A stretch of 64,000 bases of DNA from Opitutia bacterium (GTDB taxonomy: Bacteria > Verrucomicrobiota > Verrucomicrobiia > Opitutales > UBA953): contig BGOM01000007.1 in NCBI GenBank assembly GCA_003569245.1, forward strand, positions 61,971-125,970, written 5' to 3'. A model generated the notes under the pieces. It saw nothing but the letters and a program-made list of their open reading frames with translations. It did not search any database and was not told the DNA's origin. Numbering within the stretch: the stretch's first letter is position 1; each line of letters opens with the position of its first letter. Below are positions 33,911 to 42,933 of this stretch, piece after piece. A program made the translations under genes and the position numbers.

Positions 33911-34510
33911 ATGCGCCGCGGTTTCGCCCTCCTTTTCCTCAGCCTCGCCCCTCTCTTCGCCCAGAATGCCGCCCAGTTCGCCGGCATGCAGCAGGACCTA
34001 GCGGACCTGCGGAACGAGGTCGAGAAGCTCAAGCTGGAGAACGCTGACCTGCGCGATGCCCTGGCCAAGTCCAAGGCGGGACAAGCGCCGGCCGCCAACC
34101 AGGCCGAAACGGTCGCCAAGCTTCGGGCCGAGATCCTCGCGGAGGTCGACCGCCGGCTCAAACAGCAAGGCGTCGACGTCAACGCGGCGCTCGCCGAGCA
34201 GGCCCGTCAGGTCAATGCGGCGCTCGCCGGCAAGCCCGCCGCGCCGGTCGCCACCCGCCCGGCCGCGACCGCTCCGACGACCGCCGCCGACAAGCCCGCG
34301 GCGTCGGCCCCCGACGATGGCTTCCCGCCCGACATGCCCCGCACCGGCATCAAGGTCCGCGTGAAGTCCGGCGACAGCGTCAGCAAGCTCGCCCGCGTGC
34401 ATGGTTCGAAATCCGAATGGATCCTCGCGGCCAACAAGCTCGCCAGCCCCGCCGCTCTGCGGGCCGACGTTGACATCTTCATCCCGCAGCCCGAAACCCC
34501 TCCTCGCTAA
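33911..34510 (+). CDS. Secreted coiled-coil protein with C-terminal LysM domain
   Basis: A 199-residue exported protein: signal peptide ([14 protein letters not shown]), coiled coil about residues 20-95 ([20 protein letters not shown]), an Ala/Pro/Thr linker, and a LysM peptidoglycan-binding domain from about residue 148 ([17 protein letters not shown], then [10 protein letters not shown]). It probably binds the cell wall or spans the periplasm. It sits 4 bases upstream of parB, so the two genes are co-transcribed and perhaps coupled. Specific role unknown. Confidence 0.82.
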   Translation: MRRGFALLFLSLAPLFAQNAAQFAGMQQDLADLRNEVEKLKLENADLRDALAKSKAGQAPAANQAETVAKLRAEILAEVDRRLKQQGVDVNAALAEQARQVNAALAGKPAAPVATRPAATAPTTAADKPAASAPDDGFPPDMPRTGIKVRVKSGDSVSKLARVHGSKSEWILAANKLASPAALRADVDIFIPQPETPPR

Positions 34511-34514
34511 GCCC

Positions 34515-35444
34515 ATGGCCACCCCTCCCAAGAAGTCCCTCGGTCGCGGACTCGGCAATCTCATCGGCGGCGGCGTCGCCAAGCCCGCCCAGCCTGCCCC
34601 GGCCGCGCCGGCGGCCGCCGCCACCCCCGCCGCGCCCGCGCCCGCCCCGGCCGCCGCGCCGAACGCCCTCGCGGTGACCGAGCTGCCGGTCGCCTCCATC
34701 GTCCCCAACCCGCACCAACCGCGTAAGGAGTTCGACGAGACCGCCGTCAAGGAGCTCGCCGAGTCCATCCGTTCCGAAGGGCTGCTTCAGCCTATCGTCG
34801 TGCGCAAGGTCAAGGGCGGCTACGAGCTCATCGCCGGCGAGCGCCGCCTGCGCGCCTTCAGGCACCTCGGCCAGAAGTTCATCCCGGTGCGCGTCATCGA
34901 GGCCAGTGACGCCACCAGCGCCGTGCTGGCGCTCCTCGAGAACCTGCAGCGGGCCGACCTCAACCCGGTCGATGAGGCCGTCGGCGTGGCCTCGCTGATG
35001 CGCGATTTCAACCTCACGCAAGAGGCGGTCGCCGATCGCCTCGGCAAGCCCCGCGCCAGCATCGCCAACCTCGTCCGCCTGCTTCAGCTCGACCGCGAGA
35101 TCCTCGGTTACCTGGGCAAAGGGCAGCTCTCGACCGGTCACGCCAAGGTGCTGCTCGGGCTCGAGCAGCAGGCCCACCGCGTGCAGGTCGCCCGCCTGGT
35201 CGTCGAGAAAGGTCTCTCCGTCCGCGCGACCGAGGCCGAGGTCAAGGCGCTCGCCTCGACCAAGAAGACCGAGCGCAAGCGCGCCGAAAAGACCGTCGTC
35301 GCCGACGTCCAGAAGCGTCTCAGTTCCCATTTCTCCACGCCGGTCGCCGTTTTTCGCAAGGGCGTCAAGGGCACCATCGCCATCCCCTTCGCCAGCGACG
35401 ACGAACTCGCCCGCCTGCTGGAGAAGATCGGGGTCAAGCTTTGA
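34515..35444 (+). CDS. parB: ParB/Spo0J chromosome partition protein
   Basis: CTP-dependent DNA-clamp that loads at parS and partners with ParA. The 309-residue protein starts KKSLGRGLGNLI, the usual ParA-stimulating end. After an Ala/Pro linker come VPNPHQPRKEF, LLQPIVVRK, GERRLRAFRHL (CTP-binding box) and ENLQRADLNPVDEA. A helix-turn-helix follows (LTQEAVADRLGKPRASIANLVRLL). The C-terminus is a dimerisation region. No parA is next to it, and I found no parS-like palindrome nearby. It is preceded by the LysM gene. Confidence 0.94.
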   Translation: MATPPKKSLGRGLGNLIGGGVAKPAQPAPAAPAAAATPAAPAPAPAAAPNALAVTELPVASIVPNPHQPRKEFDETAVKELAESIRSEGLLQPIVVRKVKGGYELIAGERRLRAFRHLGQKFIPVRVIEASDATSAVLALLENLQRADLNPVDEAVGVASLMRDFNLTQEAVADRLGKPRASIANLVRLLQLDREILGYLGKGQLSTGHAKVLLGLEQQAHRVQVARLVVEKGLSVRATEAEVKALASTKKTERKRAEKTVVADVQKRLSSHFSTPVAVFRKGVKGTIAIPFASDDELARLLEKIGVKL

Positions 35445-35579
35445 GTGGGCAAGTGGGCACGGTGACACGGTGACACGGGGTGATGAGGCGGTATTGCCGC
35501 CCATGGAAAGGAAGATAACCGCCTCGCTGTTTGCGGTAATCTCCCCTTGTCCCCCTGTCACCGTGCCAGCGTGTCCCCT
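35445..35579. repeat. Octamer inverted pair after parB
   Basis: The left arm starts at the base after the parB stop: GTGGGCAA, GTGGGCAC, GGTGACAC, GGTGACAC, GGGGTGAT, a clear period of 8. The right arm at 35543-35578 reads on the other strand GGGGACAC, GCTGGCAC, GGTGACAG, GGGGACAA. The loop has its own inverted repeats (GCGGTATTGCCGC; AACCGCC with GCGGTAAT). No gene is present. Confidence 0.82.
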
Positions 35580-35582
35580 GCG

Positions 35583-35625
35583 CTTTAAGCGCTGAGTTCC
35601 GCCGCGCGGAACTCAGTGCTTAAAG
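35583..35625 (-). terminator. Long hairpin overlapping the purH stop
   Basis: CTTTAAGC pairs with GCTTAAAG, and the inner CTGAGTTCC with GGAACTCAG, giving about 17 of 18 pairs with a 7-base loop (GCCGCGC). The purH stop codon at 35613 lies inside the right arm. It probably terminates purH mRNA; the bases after it on the minus strand are not T-rich beyond the stem itself. Confidence 0.7.
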
Positions 35626-37154
35626 TGGCGCATGCCGGTGAAGACCATCGCCATGCCGCGCGCGTCAGCGGCGGCGATGACGTCGGCGTCCTTCACGGAG
35701 CCGCCCGGCTGGATGGCGCAGGTCGCGCCGGCGTCGGCCGCGGCGAGCAGGCCGTCGGGGAAGGGGAAGAAGGCATCCGAGGCGATGGCCGAGCCCTGCA
35801 GGGAGAGCTTGGCTTCGCCGGCCTTCCAGACCGCGATGCGCGAGGAGTCGATGCGCGACATCTGGCCGGCGCCGACGCTGAGGGTGCGTTCCTTGCCGGC
35901 GTAGACGATGGCGTTGGATTTCACATGGCGGACGACGCGCCAGCCGAAAAGCAGGGCGGTCATCTCATCGGCGGTCGGTTGGCGCTTGGTCACGACCTTG
36001 AAGTCGCGCGGGTTGACGGGCTTCTGGTCGCGGTCCTGGACGAGCACGCCGCCGATGACGGCGCGGACCTCGCGGAGGGTGTCGGCGCGGAGGCCGACCT
36101 TGGCGCGCATGAGGCGGAGGTTCTTCTTCTTCCCGAAGATCGCGAGCGCGTCGGCGTCGAACTCCGGCGCGATGATGACCTCCGAGAAGATCTCGGCGAT
36201 GGCCTCGGCGAGACCCTTGTCGACCGTCCGGTTGGCCACGATGATACCGCCGAAGGGAGCCTGCTTGTCGGTCTCGAAGGCCTTGTGCCAGGCCTCGAGG
36301 AGGGTGTCGGCCGAGGCCACGCCGCACGGGTTGGTGTGCTTCAGGATGCAGACCGTCGGGCGCTCGAACTCGCCGATCAGGTAGGTCGCGGCGGTGATAT
36401 CGAGGATATTATTGTAGCTGAGCTCCTTGCCCTGCAGCTGGTCGAAGGCCTCGTGGAAGGAACCGTAGAGGGCGGCCTGCTGGTGCGGGTTCTCGCCGTA
36501 GCGAAGGCGCTGGGCGAGCGACAGGGTGGTGGTGAAGCGGGCCGGGAGGCCGAGCACGTTGCCGAGGCCGGGCTGCGCCTGCGACTCGAGGTAGTTGGCG
36601 ATGGCGGCGTCGTAGGCGGAGGTGCGCTGGAAGACCTTGAGGGCGAGCTCGCGGCGGAGTTCGCCAAGGGTTTCCGGGGCCTTCATCGCGGCCAGCACGC
36701 GCTCGTAGTCGGCCGGGTCGGTGACGACGGAGACAGAGGCGTGGTTCTTGGCGGCGCTGCGGAGCATGGACGGGCCGCCGATGTCGATGTTCTCGATGGC
36801 GTCCTCGAAGGAGCAGCCCGGCTTGGCGACGGTGGCCTCGAAGGGGTAGAGGTTCACGACGACGAGGTCGATCAGGTCGATGCCGTGCTTCTTGGCCTCG
36901 TCGAGGTGCTCGTGCGAATCGCGGCGGCAGAGCAGGCCGCCGTGGACTTTCGGGTGCAGGGTCTTGACGCGACCTTCCATGATCTCGGGGAAGCCCGTGT
37001 GTTCGCTGACATCGGTCACCGGCAGGCCGGCGTCGCGGAGCATCTTGGAGGTGCCGCCGGTCGAGAGGAGCTTGTAGCCGTGCTCCTTCACCAAGGCTTG
37101 GGCGAAGGGCAGGAGACCGGACTTGTCGCTGACGGAGAGGAGGGCGAGGGGCAT
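35613..37154 (-). CDS. purH: Bifunctional AICAR formyltransferase / IMP cyclohydrolase
   Basis: Last two steps of purine synthesis. 513 residues from the ATG giving [13 protein letters not shown]. The N-terminal MGS-like cyclohydrolase domain carries [35 protein letters not shown] (in parts: [20 protein letters not shown]) and NLYPFEATV. The transformylase domain carries [37 protein letters not shown] and [10 protein letters not shown]. Full length. It is divergent from fabD across a heptamer repeat gap. Confidence 0.97.
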   Translation of the reverse strand: MPLALLSVSDKSGLLPFAQALVKEHGYKLLSTGGTSKMLRDAGLPVTDVSEHTGFPEIMEGRVKTLHPKVHGGLLCRRDSHEHLDEAKKHGIDLIDLVVVNLYPFEATVAKPGCSFEDAIENIDIGGPSMLRSAAKNHASVSVVTDPADYERVLAAMKAPETLGELRRELALKVFQRTSAYDAAIANYLESQAQPGLGNVLGLPARFTTTLSLAQRLRYGENPHQQAALYGSFHEAFDQLQGKELSYNNILDITAATYLIGEFERPTVCILKHTNPCGVASADTLLEAWHKAFETDKQAPFGGIIVANRTVDKGLAEAIAEIFSEVIIAPEFDADALAIFGKKKNLRLMRAKVGLRADTLREVRAVIGGVLVQDRDQKPVNPRDFKVVTKRQPTADEMTALLFGWRVVRHVKSNAIVYAGKERTLSVGAGQMSRIDSSRIAVWKAGEAKLSLQGSAIASDAFFPFPDGLLAAADAGATCAIQPGGSVKDADVIAAADARGMAMVFTGMRHFKH

Positions 37155-37245
37155 GGCGAAAGAAAGCCAAGGGGTAGGGGGAGGGGTGGGGGTGGTCAAG
37201 AGTTAGGGGACAAGAGGACGGGTAATGGGGATGGGCTCAGATTCC

Positions 37246-37358
37246 GGAGGACGGAGTTCAGAGTACGGATTACAGAGCTCGGAAGGCATGCCTCCGTGGG
37301 CTGGGGAGGGCTAGGGGGATCTGCTTTTCTGTAATCTGTCATCCGTACTCCGTACTCC
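37246..37358. repeat. Heptamer inverted pair between purH and fabD
   Basis: Left arm (37246-37283) is made of GAGTTCA, GAGTACG, GATTACA, GAGCTCG. The right arm (37329-37358) is the complement of GAGTACG, GAGTACG, GATGACA, GATTACA. It is the same 7-base family as in the 207-bp tandem element. It occupies the divergent purH-fabD gap (37155-37416); the remaining bases are G-rich or C-rich low-complexity sequence. Confidence 0.82.
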
Positions 37359-37416
37359 ACTTGCTCCTGTTTCCCTAATCCTTGACCCTCACCCCCTTTT
37401 TCCCCTCTTTTGGGCT

Positions 37417-38325
37417 ATGTCCACCGCTCTGTTGTTCTCCGGTCAAGGCGCCCAAGTCGTCGGCATGGGTAAGTCCCTGTATGAAGGCTCCCCCCTCGCC
37501 AAGGATCTCTATGACCGCGCGGCCAAGGTCCTGCCGTTCGACCTCCGGAAGGCCTGCTTCGAGGGTCCGGCCGAGCTCCTGACCGAGACCCGCGTCTGCC
37601 AGCCGGCCCTTTACGTCCAGGGGTACGCCATCGCCCAGATCCTCAAGGAACGCGGTAAGCTGGCCGGCCTCAAGGCCTGCTTGGGTCTGTCCCTCGGCGA
37701 ACTGACCGCCTACGCGGTCGCCGGGGTCTGGGATTTCGAGACCGGTCTCAAGGTGGTCGCCGAGCGCGGCCGCCTCATGCAGCTGGCCTGCGACCAGACC
37801 AAGGGCGGCATGGCCGCGGTCATCGGCGGGACCCGCGAGGATATCTTCAAGCTCTGCGCGGCCTTCGACATCGATGCCGCGAACTTCAACTGCCCCGGCC
37901 AGGTCGTGATCTCGGGCGATGCCGAGAAGGTCGCCCAGGCGGTCGCCCGCGCCAAGGAGTTCGGCCCGTTCAAGCTGGTGAAGCCCCTCGTCGTCGCCGG
38001 CGCCTACCACAGCCGCCTGATGGAGCCCGCCCGCGCGGCCTTCGAGGCTTTCCTGCAGGGCGTCGAATTCAAGGCGCCCCAGGTGACCGTCTACTCCAAC
38101 ACCACCGGCGGCACCCTGTCCGCGCCGACCGACCTTCGCGCCGCCCTGGTCAAGCAGGTCGTCTCATCCGTGCTTTGGGAGGACGATTGCAAGGCCGCCG
38201 CGGCCTCCGGCATCACCCAGTTCTACGAGTGCGGCCCCGGTGGCGTCCTCGCCGGCATGATGAAGCGCACCGCCCCCGAGGCGCCGGTCGCCTCCCTGCA
38301 CGAATTCGCCGACCTCCCGGCCTAA
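37417..38325 (+). CDS. fabD: Malonyl-CoA:ACP transacylase
   Basis: Transfers malonyl groups to acyl carrier protein for fatty-acid synthesis; 302 residues. LLFSGQGAQ opens the chain as usual. The nucleophile is Ser92 in LGLSLGELTAYA, a GLSLGE variant of the common GHSLGE. The catalytic His198 is in VAGAYHSRLM. NFNCPGQVVISGD matches the conserved 'N.P.Q.VI.G' segment. The gene stands alone; no other fab genes are adjacent. Confidence 0.95.
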   Translation: MSTALLFSGQGAQVVGMGKSLYEGSPLAKDLYDRAAKVLPFDLRKACFEGPAELLTETRVCQPALYVQGYAIAQILKERGKLAGLKACLGLSLGELTAYAVAGVWDFETGLKVVAERGRLMQLACDQTKGGMAAVIGGTREDIFKLCAAFDIDAANFNCPGQVVISGDAEKVAQAVARAKEFGPFKLVKPLVVAGAYHSRLMEPARAAFEAFLQGVEFKAPQVTVYSNTTGGTLSAPTDLRAALVKQVVSSVLWEDDCKAAAASGITQFYECGPGGVLAGMMKRTAPEAPVASLHEFADLPA

Positions 38326-38406
38326 TCCGCCTCCAGTGGGGCTAACGCTGGACAACCGCCCCGCCCCCCTCCCTAGTAGACCCTCTCGGACATCTTCAGC
38401 CTTTGC

Positions 38407-38440
38407 CCTCCGTAATCAGAACTCCGTAATCTGTCCTCTC
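38407..38440. repeat. Single heptamer arm upstream of lepA
   Basis: Read on the minus strand the bases are GATTACG, GAGTTCT, GATTACG, GAGGGCA, the 7-base family. Only one arm is present, unlike the paired copies elsewhere. It ends 8 bases before the GTG start of lepA, so it lies in the lepA leader or promoter. Confidence 0.7.
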
Positions 38441-38448
38441 TCCTTCCC

Positions 38449-40248
38449 GTGTCCCTCGACCATATCCGTAACTTCTGCATCATCGCGCATGTCGACCATG
38501 GCAAGACGACGCTGTCCGACCGCCTGCTCGAGCACACGAAGACGATCGAGAAGCGCCAGATGAAGGAGCAGCTGCTCGACGCGATGGACCTCGAGCGCGA
38601 GAAGGGCATCACGATCAAGTGCCACCCGGTGACGATGAACTTCACCGCGCCGGACGGGAAGCAGTACATCCTCAACCTCATCGACACCCCGGGTCACGTC
38701 GACTTCGCCTACGAGGTCTCCCGCTCCCTGGCGGCCTGCGAGGGCGCCGTCCTGCTGATCGACGCTTCCCAGGGCGTCGAGGCCCAGACCGTCGCCAACG
38801 CGACGCTCGCGATGAACCAGGGCCTCGAGATCGTCCCGGTCATCAACAAAGTCGACCTCCCCAGCGCCCGGCCCGAGGAGGCCCGCCGCCAGGTCGAGGA
38901 TATCCTCACGATTCCCGCGCAGGACGCCGTGCTGGCCTCAGGCAAGTCGGGCATCGGCATCGACGACATCTTCGCCGCGATCATCCGGCGCGTGCCGCCG
39001 CCCCGCTGGGCCGACTACCCGCAGCACCGCGCGCTGGTCTTCGATTCGCTGTTCGACTCCTACAAGGGCGTGATCAGCTACGTCCGCGTGTTCTCCGGTA
39101 CCTTCAAGGCCGGCCAGACGATCGAGCTGATGTTCAACGGCGTCCGCTCCGTCATCAAGGAAGTCGGCGTCTTCTCCCCGAAGATGAAGCCGCAGGACGA
39201 GCTGGGGCCCGGCAGCGTCGGCTACATCGTCATCAACATCCGCGAGGTCGCGGACGTGAAGGTAGGCGACACCATCACCCTCGCCGCCGACCCGGCCAAG
39301 GAGCCGGTCCCGGGTTTCAAGGAGGTCCGACCCATGGTCTTCAGCGGCATCTACCCGCTCGACACGGCCGATTACGAGAAGCTCAAGTCCTCGCTGGGGA
39401 AGCTCGCGATCAACGACTCGTCGCTGACCTACACGGCCGAGAGCTCGACGGCCTTGGGCTTCGGTTTCCGTTGCGGGTTCCTCGGACTGCTGCACATGGA
39501 GATCGTCCAGGAGCGCCTGCGCCGCGAGTACGACCTCGACATCCTCTCCACCTACCCGTCGGTCGTCTACAAGGTGTTCACCACCGACGGCAAGGAGCTG
39601 ATCCTCGACAACCCGGTGATGATGCCCGACGCCACGTCGATCGAGCACATCGAGGAGCCGACGATCCGCGCCCACATCCATATCCCCGGCACGTCCATCG
39701 GCGACATGCTCGCCCTGGTCCAGGAGAAGCGCGGCATCTGCGAGCGCACCGAGACCATCGACGGCGAGCGCGTGGTGCTGGTCTGCCTGCTGCCCCTGAA
39801 CGAGATCCTCGTCGACTTCAACGACCGGATGAAGTCCATCACGCGCGGCTACGGCTCGATGGACTACGAGCTCGGCGAGTACGTGACCTCGGACCTGGTG
39901 AAGATGGACATCCGGGTGAACGAGGAGCCGGTCGACGCCTTCTCCTCGATCGTCCACGCGACCAAGGCCGAAGGCCGCGGCCGCGCGCTCTGCGAGAAGC
40001 TCAAGGAGCTCCTGCCGCGTCAGCTCTTCAAGGTCGCGATCCAGGCGGCGATCGGGTCCAAGGTCATCGCCCGCGAGACCCTCGGCTCGGTCGGCAAGGA
40101 CGTGACGGCCAAGTGCTACGGCGGCGACATCACCCGCAAGCGCAAGCTCCTCGACAAGCAGAAGGAGGGCAAGAAGCGGATGAAGCAGATCGGCAAGGTC
40201 GACATCCCGCAGGAGGCCTTCATCAAGATCCTCAAGAACGAGGACTAA
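38449..40248 (+). CDS. lepA: Elongation factor 4 (LepA)
   Basis: Ribosome-associated translational GTPase, 599 residues, normal length. Start GTG gives (V)SLDHIRNFCIIAH. G1 is AHVDHGKTTL, G2 is EREKGITIK, G3 is DTPGHVDF, G4 is NKVDLP. LepA-specific C-terminal segments are YPSVVYKVF, AIGSKVIARETL and KCYGGDITRKRKLLDKQKEGKK (in parts: CYGGDITRKRK, KQKEGKKRMK). A signal peptidase gene follows after 65 bases, the same lepA-lepB order as in many bacteria. Confidence 0.97.
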   Translation: MSLDHIRNFCIIAHVDHGKTTLSDRLLEHTKTIEKRQMKEQLLDAMDLEREKGITIKCHPVTMNFTAPDGKQYILNLIDTPGHVDFAYEVSRSLAACEGAVLLIDASQGVEAQTVANATLAMNQGLEIVPVINKVDLPSARPEEARRQVEDILTIPAQDAVLASGKSGIGIDDIFAAIIRRVPPPRWADYPQHRALVFDSLFDSYKGVISYVRVFSGTFKAGQTIELMFNGVRSVIKEVGVFSPKMKPQDELGPGSVGYIVINIREVADVKVGDTITLAADPAKEPVPGFKEVRPMVFSGIYPLDTADYEKLKSSLGKLAINDSSLTYTAESSTALGFGFRCGFLGLLHMEIVQERLRREYDLDILSTYPSVVYKVFTTDGKELILDNPVMMPDATSIEHIEEPTIRAHIHIPGTSIGDMLALVQEKRGICERTETIDGERVVLVCLLPLNEILVDFNDRMKSITRGYGSMDYELGEYVTSDLVKMDIRVNEEPVDAFSSIVHATKAEGRGRALCEKLKELLPRQLFKVAIQAAIGSKVIARETLGSVGKDVTAKCYGGDITRKRKLLDKQKEGKKRMKQIGKVDIPQEAFIKILKNED

Positions 40249-40313
40249 GCCCGGCCGGCCCGATTCCAGGCTTTCCCTCCGGGGCGGGGCTGCTAACTTG
40301 GCGGTCCCCGGCC

Positions 40314-41654
40314 ATGTTCTCGATTTTCGCCTCCAAGGCGGGCAAGACCCGCAAGATCGCCAAGCAGCTCCTGTGGTTCTCCAAGAAGATCGACCTCTAC
40401 CGCCGCGACGTGCTCCCGCCGGCCGACCTGGCCGAGCAGCTCGAGCGGGCGGCCGAGTTGCGCGCCAAGGTCAAGGCGAAGCCTTTCCAGCTGGTCGAGG
40501 TGGAGACGGCGATGGACCGCCTGCACGGCGTGATGTGCCGCAACGGCGGCATGATCTACCCGGTCAGCGCCGGCACGGACTACACCGACATGGTCATCAT
40601 GGCCGCGATCGTGGCCGGGGCTATCCGCAGCTTCTTCCTGCAGCCGTTCAAGATCCCGACGAATTCGATGTGGCCGACCTACAACGGGATGACGTCCGAG
40701 GTGCGCCAGCCCAACGATCCGGTCCCCGGCTTCGGCGAGCAGGCGCTCCGCAAGGTGACGCTCTGGGCCTCGACCTACGTGATCCCGGCCGAGGCTTCCG
40801 GCGAGGTCGGCCTCCCGGTCGATTATCGGCGTTATGCGGATGGTTCCTTCCAGATCGGGCTGCGCCCCAAGGTGAGCGCCCCCGACGGCGGCCTGCTGCG
40901 CGGCACGACCGATACGTACGAGGTGGACATCGGCGGCCACACGCAGGCGATCGCGATGCCGGGCGACTTCGGTTTCGAAGGGGTGCTGCTGCGCACCTAT
41001 TTCCCGACCGAGGCCGCGTTGCCTCTGCGCCGCCAGGACGCCGATCGCTGGCAGGCGGTCTTCCGCAAGGCCATGGCGGAGGGGCGGATCAAGCAGACCC
41101 CGGCCGGTTCGGTGCTGCTGACGGGCCGCAAGGCCGTCCGCGGTGAGCCGCTCCTGAACTTCGATATCCTGACGGGAGACATGCTGTTCGTCGACCGGGT
41201 ATCCTACAACTTCGTGGCCCCGAAGCGCGGCGACACCTTCGTCTTCCGCACGAACAACATCCCCGGGCTCAACGACCGCTTCGGTAATCCCTCGCAGAAC
41301 TATTACGTCAAGCGGTTGGTCGGCGTACCCGGCGAACGCTTGCGCGTGAACGCGGAAGGTCAGCTCCAGGTCAACGGCGTCGCTTTGAACGCCCCGGAGC
41401 CGATCGCGGCCAACAATCGCCGGGAGGTTTCCGCCGGTTATTATGGTTACCTGCCCGAGGTCGGCGGCGACCGCTATGCCATTCCGCTGAACGAGGAGCA
41501 CACCGTGCGCGACCATCATTATTTCGCGATGGGCGACAACTCCGCCAACAGCTACGACTCCCGTGGCTGGGGCGAGGTCCCCGAGGGTGATGTCGTCGGC
41601 CAGCCCCTCTTCATCCTACACCCGCTCACCGCCCGCTGGGGCTGGGCGAAATGA
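40314..41654 (+). CDS. lepB: Signal peptidase I with large inserted domain
   Basis: Membrane Ser-Lys protease that removes signal peptides. Catalytic Ser118 is in KIPTNSMWPT after a membrane helix (MVIMAAIVAGAIRSFF). Catalytic Lys333 is in YYVKRLVGVPGE. The last conserved box is AMGDNSANSYDSRGWG. The protein is 446 residues. About 215 residues separate Ser and Lys, against about 55 in E. coli, so roughly 160 residues are inserted in the periplasmic part (VDYRRYADGSFQIGL region onward). The N-terminus has a coiled-coil-like helix before the membrane segment. Downstream of lepA; overlaps the next gene. Confidence 0.93.
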   Translation: MFSIFASKAGKTRKIAKQLLWFSKKIDLYRRDVLPPADLAEQLERAAELRAKVKAKPFQLVEVETAMDRLHGVMCRNGGMIYPVSAGTDYTDMVIMAAIVAGAIRSFFLQPFKIPTNSMWPTYNGMTSEVRQPNDPVPGFGEQALRKVTLWASTYVIPAEASGEVGLPVDYRRYADGSFQIGLRPKVSAPDGGLLRGTTDTYEVDIGGHTQAIAMPGDFGFEGVLLRTYFPTEAALPLRRQDADRWQAVFRKAMAEGRIKQTPAGSVLLTGRKAVRGEPLLNFDILTGDMLFVDRVSYNFVAPKRGDTFVFRTNNIPGLNDRFGNPSQNYYVKRLVGVPGERLRVNAEGQLQVNGVALNAPEPIAANNRREVSAGYYGYLPEVGGDRYAIPLNEEHTVRDHHYFAMGDNSANSYDSRGWGEVPEGDVVGQPLFILHPLTARWGWAK

Positions 41655-42241
41655 GCGAGGATGGCGGGGCGGCTTTGCCGCCGTTCTTTCACGCCCTGGC
41701 GACGTTCAGCTGCAAGGCGAACCGGCTGTACCGTGTTTATCTCCTGCCCCAGGAGTGGGTTTTTGTCTGGGCGGGGAAAGGCGGGGAAGGGGCGGCGGGC
41801 GCCTTGGCGACGGCGAGGTCGGGCGCCCCTGCGCGCGGGCTGGGAGCCGCTTTGGCTCGGGTGCTCGATCCGACGGAGCAGAACTTGGCACGGCTGGAAA
41901 AACTGGATTCGACTCCCTTCGAGGCGCAAATCGCCGACCACCCGTTGAATCTGCGCCTGCCGGTAGCCGGTTTCACGGAAGCCCGCTTCTGTCCGCGTTC
42001 CGATGCGCACGCCCGTTTGTTCTCCGATCATCACCATCAGGCGCGGCTGTTCCTCCGTCACCGCGCGGTCGGCAAGTATCGGTTGGGCTTGCAGACGGTC
42101 GAGGAGACGCAGCTGGCGATGCGCGAGGTGCCGCGCCGTCTGGGGGCGCTGGGGGTGGTCGTCCGGCTTGAGCTCGCCCCGCCGGAGCGCGAGCAACCTT
42201 GCGGCTGTGTCTTTTGCCGTCGAATCCGCGAGGGCGCGTGA
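41651..42241 (+). CDS. Conserved-looking protein of unknown function, coupled to lepB
   Basis: Not recognised. A 196-residue soluble protein with start ATG overlapping the lepB stop (ATGA) and a stop that overlaps the next gene's GTG. The first 40 residues (FSCKANRLYRVYLLPQEWVF) form a strand-rich unit. A middle helix is LDPTEQNLARLEKLDS. A His-rich patch (SDHHHQARLFLRHRAVG) precedes the end, which is CGCVFCRRIREG, a CxCxxC that could bind metal. Its coupling to lepB suggests a membrane-export link, but nothing in the sequence proves it. Confidence 0.75.
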   Translation: MSEDGGAALPPFFHALATFSCKANRLYRVYLLPQEWVFVWAGKGGEGAAGALATARSGAPARGLGAALARVLDPTEQNLARLEKLDSTPFEAQIADHPLNLRLPVAGFTEARFCPRSDAHARLFSDHHHQARLFLRHRAVGKYRLGLQTVEETQLAMREVPRRLGALGVVVRLELAPPEREQPCGCVFCRRIREGA

Positions 42242-42933
42242 GCTACCCCTCGCTTCGCCTGATGTCCTGGAATCTTTACCGCCACTATAAGGGTAACCAC
42301 TACCTCAGGCTCGGGGTGGCGGCGCATTCGGAGGACCTCTCGCCGCACGTGGTCTATCGCTGTCTCTATGATAATCCCTCGGCGCGGACGTGGCTCCGCC
42401 CGCAGAGAATGTTCGAGGAGACGTTGGATGACGGCCGTCCTCGCTTCACCCCGGTAGCACGGGTGCGCCTCGTCCAGCCCGAGGATCACGCGACGGTCCT
42501 GGCTTTTGGTCACGACGCTTGGGGTGAAGGGAAGACGCTGGCGGAGTTCATCGCCGGCTACGACCAGAGCCGTAATCACCTGCGTGGCACGCGTTACCTC
42601 CTGGAGACCTTGGAGGGCGTGCCCGTCGCGGGGCTGAATACCTTGCGTTTTCGCCAAGGCCTGATGGGCCTCGCCTCCGTCGCGACCGACCCCGCTCACC
42701 GAGGCAAGGGTTATTCCGCGCTCCTCGTCCGGGCCGTCATGGAACTCCATCGCTTCCTGCACGGCGATGTTCGCTTCCTGCTGTTCTCCGAAGTTCCGCC
42801 GTCGGTCTACGAACGCCACGGCTTCCGGGTGCTCCCGCCGGAACACCAGCGTTTCCAGCCCTCCGTGGCGATGGCCACCGGCGAGGCGCCGCTCTCCGCC
42901 GCCGAGGCCGATGCGCTGAAGGCCTATTTTTAG
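42238..42933 (+). CDS. DUF1653-GNAT acetyltransferase fusion
   Basis: A 231-residue protein joining two domains. Residues about 8-72 match DUF1653 (YRHYKGNHYLRLGVAAHSED, then VVYRCLYDN and LRPQRMFEETL). Residues about 78-225 form a GNAT acetyltransferase with the acetyl-CoA loop ATDPAHRGKGYSALL and the C-terminal YERHGFRVL. The substrate is unknown. The GTG at 42238 overlaps the previous stop; an in-frame ATG at 42262 is an alternative start. The gene end overlaps the menD end on the opposite strand by 4 bases. Confidence 0.88.
   Translation: MSYPSLRLMSWNLYRHYKGNHYLRLGVAAHSEDLSPHVVYRCLYDNPSARTWLRPQRMFEETLDDGRPRFTPVARVRLVQPEDHATVLAFGHDAWGEGKTLAEFIAGYDQSRNHLRGTRYLLETLEGVPVAGLNTLRFRQGLMGLASVATDPAHRGKGYSALLVRAVMELHRFLHGDVRFLLFSEVPPSVYERHGFRVLPPEHQRFQPSVAMATGEAPLSAAEADALKAYF

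Noticed and set aside
34515..35579. parS site next to parB
   Set aside because: I looked for a TGTTTCACGTGAAACA-like palindrome in and around parB and saw none; the nearby hairpins are the octamer repeat and the purH terminator.
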